From contig NZ_CP118108.1 of assembly GCF_028747985.1 (NCBI RefSeq), positions 565,001-629,000 of the forward strand: DNA of 64,000 bases. Direction: 5' to 3'. Below, one piece after another: positions 61,701 through 64,000 of the stretch (its first letter is position 1; every line of letters begins with the position of its first letter). The position numbers and the translations under genes were made by a program. Below the pieces are notes generated by a model. It saw only the letters and a list, made by a program, of their open reading frames with translations. It searched no databases and was not told the origin of the DNA. The stretch is from Paenibacillus urinalis (GTDB taxonomy: Bacteria > Bacillota > Bacilli > Paenibacillales > Paenibacillaceae).

Positions 61701-63392
61701 GTGTTTGCTGTCAAGAATATTCTGCTGCAGATCCTGCTGGCAGGAATTACGCCACTTCTCTTTTCGTTATTTATTGGACGCATGCGCAGTCCTATTCATG
61801 ACTTGAATTCGTCTCCTATTTCAAAGACTACTGAGAGACATTTGCTGCTGGCATGCATAATATCCATGGTGTTCTGTGTTGTTTTCTCTACGACTTTATT
61901 TGATTCCCTGTATTTGAATTTAGATACACTCGCTGTTTCGTTGGCAATTCTTTATGGAAGCACTTCGGCGGGTCTATTTGTGTCGATTTTTAGTGCGTTA
62001 TTGTTTGTATTTACAACGGATTTATGGAATGATCCTCTGATCTTTCTTCAATCCGGTATTTTGTTGTATCCTATTTTGCTCGTGCTGGCAAAGCGTTTCA
62101 AGCAAGAGGGACTGGAAGGCAAAAGAAAGCTGTTCCTGATTCCATTTGCGCTCTTCGCAATGATCAGCATGGCTGCAGCGTTTGCTTCATATTTCGCCAA
62201 GGCAGACTCGGTTCAGATTGACTTTATTCTATATTCTCTTGTTTACTCGCTCCTGTCTCTAGGAACAGGACTGGCCATTATTCAATTCACAGAGCTTCAG
62301 TTCGTGCAGCAGGCGCTTGCCTCCGAGATTGAAGCGAAACGCAGGCAGTTCATGCACCATTCCCATTTGAACAAGCAGCTATTGAACACGATCCCTGTCT
62401 CGGTCGTCGCTTTTGATGTCGATGGGCGAATTGTGAACATGAACGAGCGAATGTTAGACGATCTGCGCAGAAGGAATCCCGGTATGAATCAGGAGTCCGA
62501 TATGATTGGCAAGCGCATTGAATCGATCGTTGGACAAGAACACGGGTCACGAGTAACAGAGAGAATCCGAACTGCTTCAAAGAGTGGAGAGATCTCTTCA
62601 GAGTATTTGAATGTCGGACCTTATATTTTCCATACATTAATCTCACCGGTCAGAGATCCTTATGAAGGATCCTTGATTGGAAGCTCACTTGTGCTGCAGG
62701 ATATCACGGAGCTGGAGAATCTCCGTAACGAGCTTGCACATGTAGAGAGGCTCAGCCTTGTTGGACAAATGGCTGCCAGTATCACGCATGAAGTCAGGAA
62801 TCCAATGGCAGTCGTAAGAGGCTTTCTGCAATTAATGCATGAGAGAAGTCCGCGGTCACTTGATCACTATTATCGGATTGTTATGGAAGAATTAGACCGG
62901 GCAAACGGAATTATAACGGATTTTTTGTCCCTCGCTCAGAATCGGATCGTTGAGAAGGAAGAGGTTCACCTGCATGATATTATCCACGATATGCTTCCGC
63001 TGCTAATGGCTGATGCGAACATGAGGGGGCAGTCGGTTAAGCTTAACTTGAGCGAAAGGATACCTAAATATCATCTGAACTCCAAGGAAATGAAGCAGCT
63101 GATCTTGAATTTGGCACGTAACGGTATGGAGGCTATGGACAACAAGGGAACACTCTATATCGAGACATCGTGTGAGCAGAATCGAATCCTGCTTAAGGTC
63201 ATCGACGAAGGTCCGGGTATTCCGCCGGCAGTCCAAGAGAAGCTGTTCGAGCCTTTTTATACGACCAAATCGAAGGGCACCGGTCTCGGACTTGCGTTAT
63301 GCCGGGGTATTGCTGAGCGGCATAACGCCGCCATTCAGGTGGACTCTGGTGATGGACGGGGCACGATATTTACCGTTGTTTTTAAACTGTAG
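61701..63392 (+). CDS. Sensor histidine kinase, KinB-like (membrane + PAS + kinase)
   Basis: A 563-residue kinase. Six membrane segments fill residues 5-195 with almost no extracellular loop, followed by a PAS domain (about 225-340: TIPVSVVAFDVDGRIVNMNE, SSLVLQDITELENLRNELAH). The phospho-acceptor is H363 in ASITHEVRNPM; the ATPase has LARNGMEAM, DEGPGIPP and FYTTKSKGTGLGLAL. GTG start behind GAGGAG. There is no response regulator beside it, so it is an orphan kinase. The layout resembles KinB and related kinases feeding the Spo0A phosphorelay; that role is inferred. Confidence 0.92.
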   Translation: MFAVKNILLQILLAGITPLLFSLFIGRMRSPIHDLNSSPISKTTERHLLLACIISMVFCVVFSTTLFDSLYLNLDTLAVSLAILYGSTSAGLFVSIFSALLFVFTTDLWNDPLIFLQSGILLYPILLVLAKRFKQEGLEGKRKLFLIPFALFAMISMAAAFASYFAKADSVQIDFILYSLVYSLLSLGTGLAIIQFTELQFVQQALASEIEAKRRQFMHHSHLNKQLLNTIPVSVVAFDVDGRIVNMNERMLDDLRRRNPGMNQESDMIGKRIESIVGQEHGSRVTERIRTASKSGEISSEYLNVGPYIFHTLISPVRDPYEGSLIGSSLVLQDITELENLRNELAHVERLSLVGQMAASITHEVRNPMAVVRGFLQLMHERSPRSLDHYYRIVMEELDRANGIITDFLSLAQNRIVEKEEVHLHDIIHDMLPLLMADANMRGQSVKLNLSERIPKYHLNSKEMKQLILNLARNGMEAMDNKGTLYIETSCEQNRILLKVIDEGPGIPPAVQEKLFEPFYTTKSKGTGLGLALCRGIAERHNAAIQVDSGDGRGTIFTVVFKL

Positions 63393-63515
63393 AGCTGCCT
63401 GCTTGTATATGCTGCTTGAAGGATAGAAATGATCGTCTGGAGTCATAATAACATGGCCATCTGTTAGTTAAACGGGTGAGAATCCTAATCTTGAAGTGAA
63501 AAAGGAGAGTTTCCC

Positions 63516-63635
63516 ATGGCGAAAAATGATTCCAAACAACAGGAAATCCAGAAGCAGTCCAATAAGAAGAACCAGAGAGGGCAAGGTCAAATCGTTGACA
63601 AGAAGCTCGACGGGGATAATTTCCCGGCAACGTAG
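63516..63635 (+). CDS. Small hydrophilic protein (39 aa)
   Basis: A 39-codon frame with an excellent ribosome site (AAAGGAG, eight bases before the ATG). It starts MAKNDSKQQEIQKQSNKKNQ and ends VDKKLDGDNFPAT. More than half the residues are K, Q, N, D or E; there are no Cys, Trp or Tyr. Such small, polar, lysine- and glutamine-rich proteins in Bacillales are often spore components, but this is an inference from composition only. It sits between a KinB-like kinase and a bacilliredoxin gene. Confidence 0.72.
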   Translation: MAKNDSKQQEIQKQSNKKNQRGQGQIVDKKLDGDNFPAT

Positions 63636-63765
63636 GTTTGTTACTTCGTGAGATTACAGGCCATTCTTGGTCAGTAAAATCTCAGGTGCCTGGTTTGACA
63701 TGTCTATCTCTTGCGTTCACAACTTAGGAATGTATAATAAAAGTTAGTGAAGGAGTGAATAGAAC

Positions 63766-64000
63766 ATGTCAATGTCTTTTGACCAATACATGAAAGATAT
63801 GGTTCAACCAATGAGGGATGAACTGACACGTCTCGGTATCGAAGAGCTTCGTACCGTAGAAGAAGTAGAAGCTAAACTGCCGGGTGCTGAAGGAACTGCC
63901 CTTGTTGTCGTCAATTCGGTTTGCGGCTGCGCAGCAGGTCAAGCACGTCCTGGTGTAGCCAGAGCGCTGGAGAATGAAATAACCCCTGACCACTTGTTTA
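63766..64000 (+). CDS. Bacilliredoxin BrxA/BrxB (YphP/YqiW family), 5' part
   Basis: The first 78 residues are present; the gene runs off the window. The start MSMSFDQYMKDMVQPMRDEL and the Cys-Gly-Cys active site in VNSVCGCAAGQARPG are diagnostic of the family. Bacilliredoxins remove bacillithiol from oxidised proteins, so the organism very likely makes bacillithiol. AAGGAG lies 11 bases before the ATG. Confidence 0.95.
   Translation, partial: MSMSFDQYMKDMVQPMRDELTRLGIEELRTVEEVEAKLPGAEGTALVVVNSVCGCAAGQARPGVARALENEITPDHLF

Overview
The window looks like a chromosomal stretch of a low-to-mid G+C Firmicute, most likely Paenibacillus. The reasons are the YesM/YesN plus LplABC-type sugar operon, the DUF4179 anti-sigma protein beside an ECF sigma factor, a copper-amine-oxidase-N-domain protein, a bacilliredoxin, strong AAGGAGG-type ribosome binding sites and sigma-A promoters. 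No rRNA, tRNA, prophage, IS element or CRISPR array was seen. Most of the window reads as ordinary chromosome; the interest lies in regulation, one operon and some local oddities.

Layout. 1-4 kb: end of an amino-acid permease, a YitT-type membrane protein, a small hypothetical, an 8-copy 7-bp repeat, and an ECF sigma/anti-sigma pair. 4-20 kb: carbohydrate genes. These are an AraC regulator divergent from a GH127 beta-L-arabinofuranosidase, an MFS exporter, a GH42 beta-galactosidase and a YesN/YesM two-component system divergent from an LplB/LplC/LplA-type ABC importer. Embedded in this stretch are a Fur-controlled ferredoxin-NADP reductase and a small lipoprotein gene bounded by duplicated terminators. 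20-31 kb: ArsB, a secreted copper-amine-oxidase-N protein, a DUF485/acetate symporter operon with a cre site, an SDR, an Lrp regulator, an Rrf2 regulator, a YwnB-like protein under a double operator, ChrA and a membrane metallophosphoesterase.

31-39 kb: an Lrp-type regulator followed by a complete peptide ABC importer (GsiB/C/D-like subunits plus two ATPases) and a gamma-glutamyltransferase without a signal peptide. I read this as import and intracellular cleavage of glutathione or other gamma-glutamyl peptides. 39-50 kb: CopC/CopD, a probably leaderless ArsR-type regulator, a Gfo/Idh/MocA oxidoreductase, CarD, an AmtB ammonium channel with a TnrA/GlnR box and a leader of about 350 nt, an AI-2E family protein, and a CadC-like repressor divergent from a P1B metal ATPase.

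50-64 kb: an aldehyde dehydrogenase, free methionine sulfoxide reductase, alpha/beta hydrolase, GNAT acetyltransferase and an ECF vitamin-type importer (T, S and fused A-A'). One half of the fused ATPase has lost catalytic residues within a tract of about 73% G+C. Then come a frameshifted DHA2 drug exporter, an acidic protein with three DTEF motifs, a YtfP/BaiN flavoprotein, an orphan KinB-like sensor kinase, a 39-residue small protein and the start of a bacilliredoxin.

I found no clear candidate for an entirely new multi-gene system. The best leads are the gamma-glutamyl peptide operon, the half-degenerate ECF ATPase with its G+C island, the amtB leader, and non-canonical translation starts.
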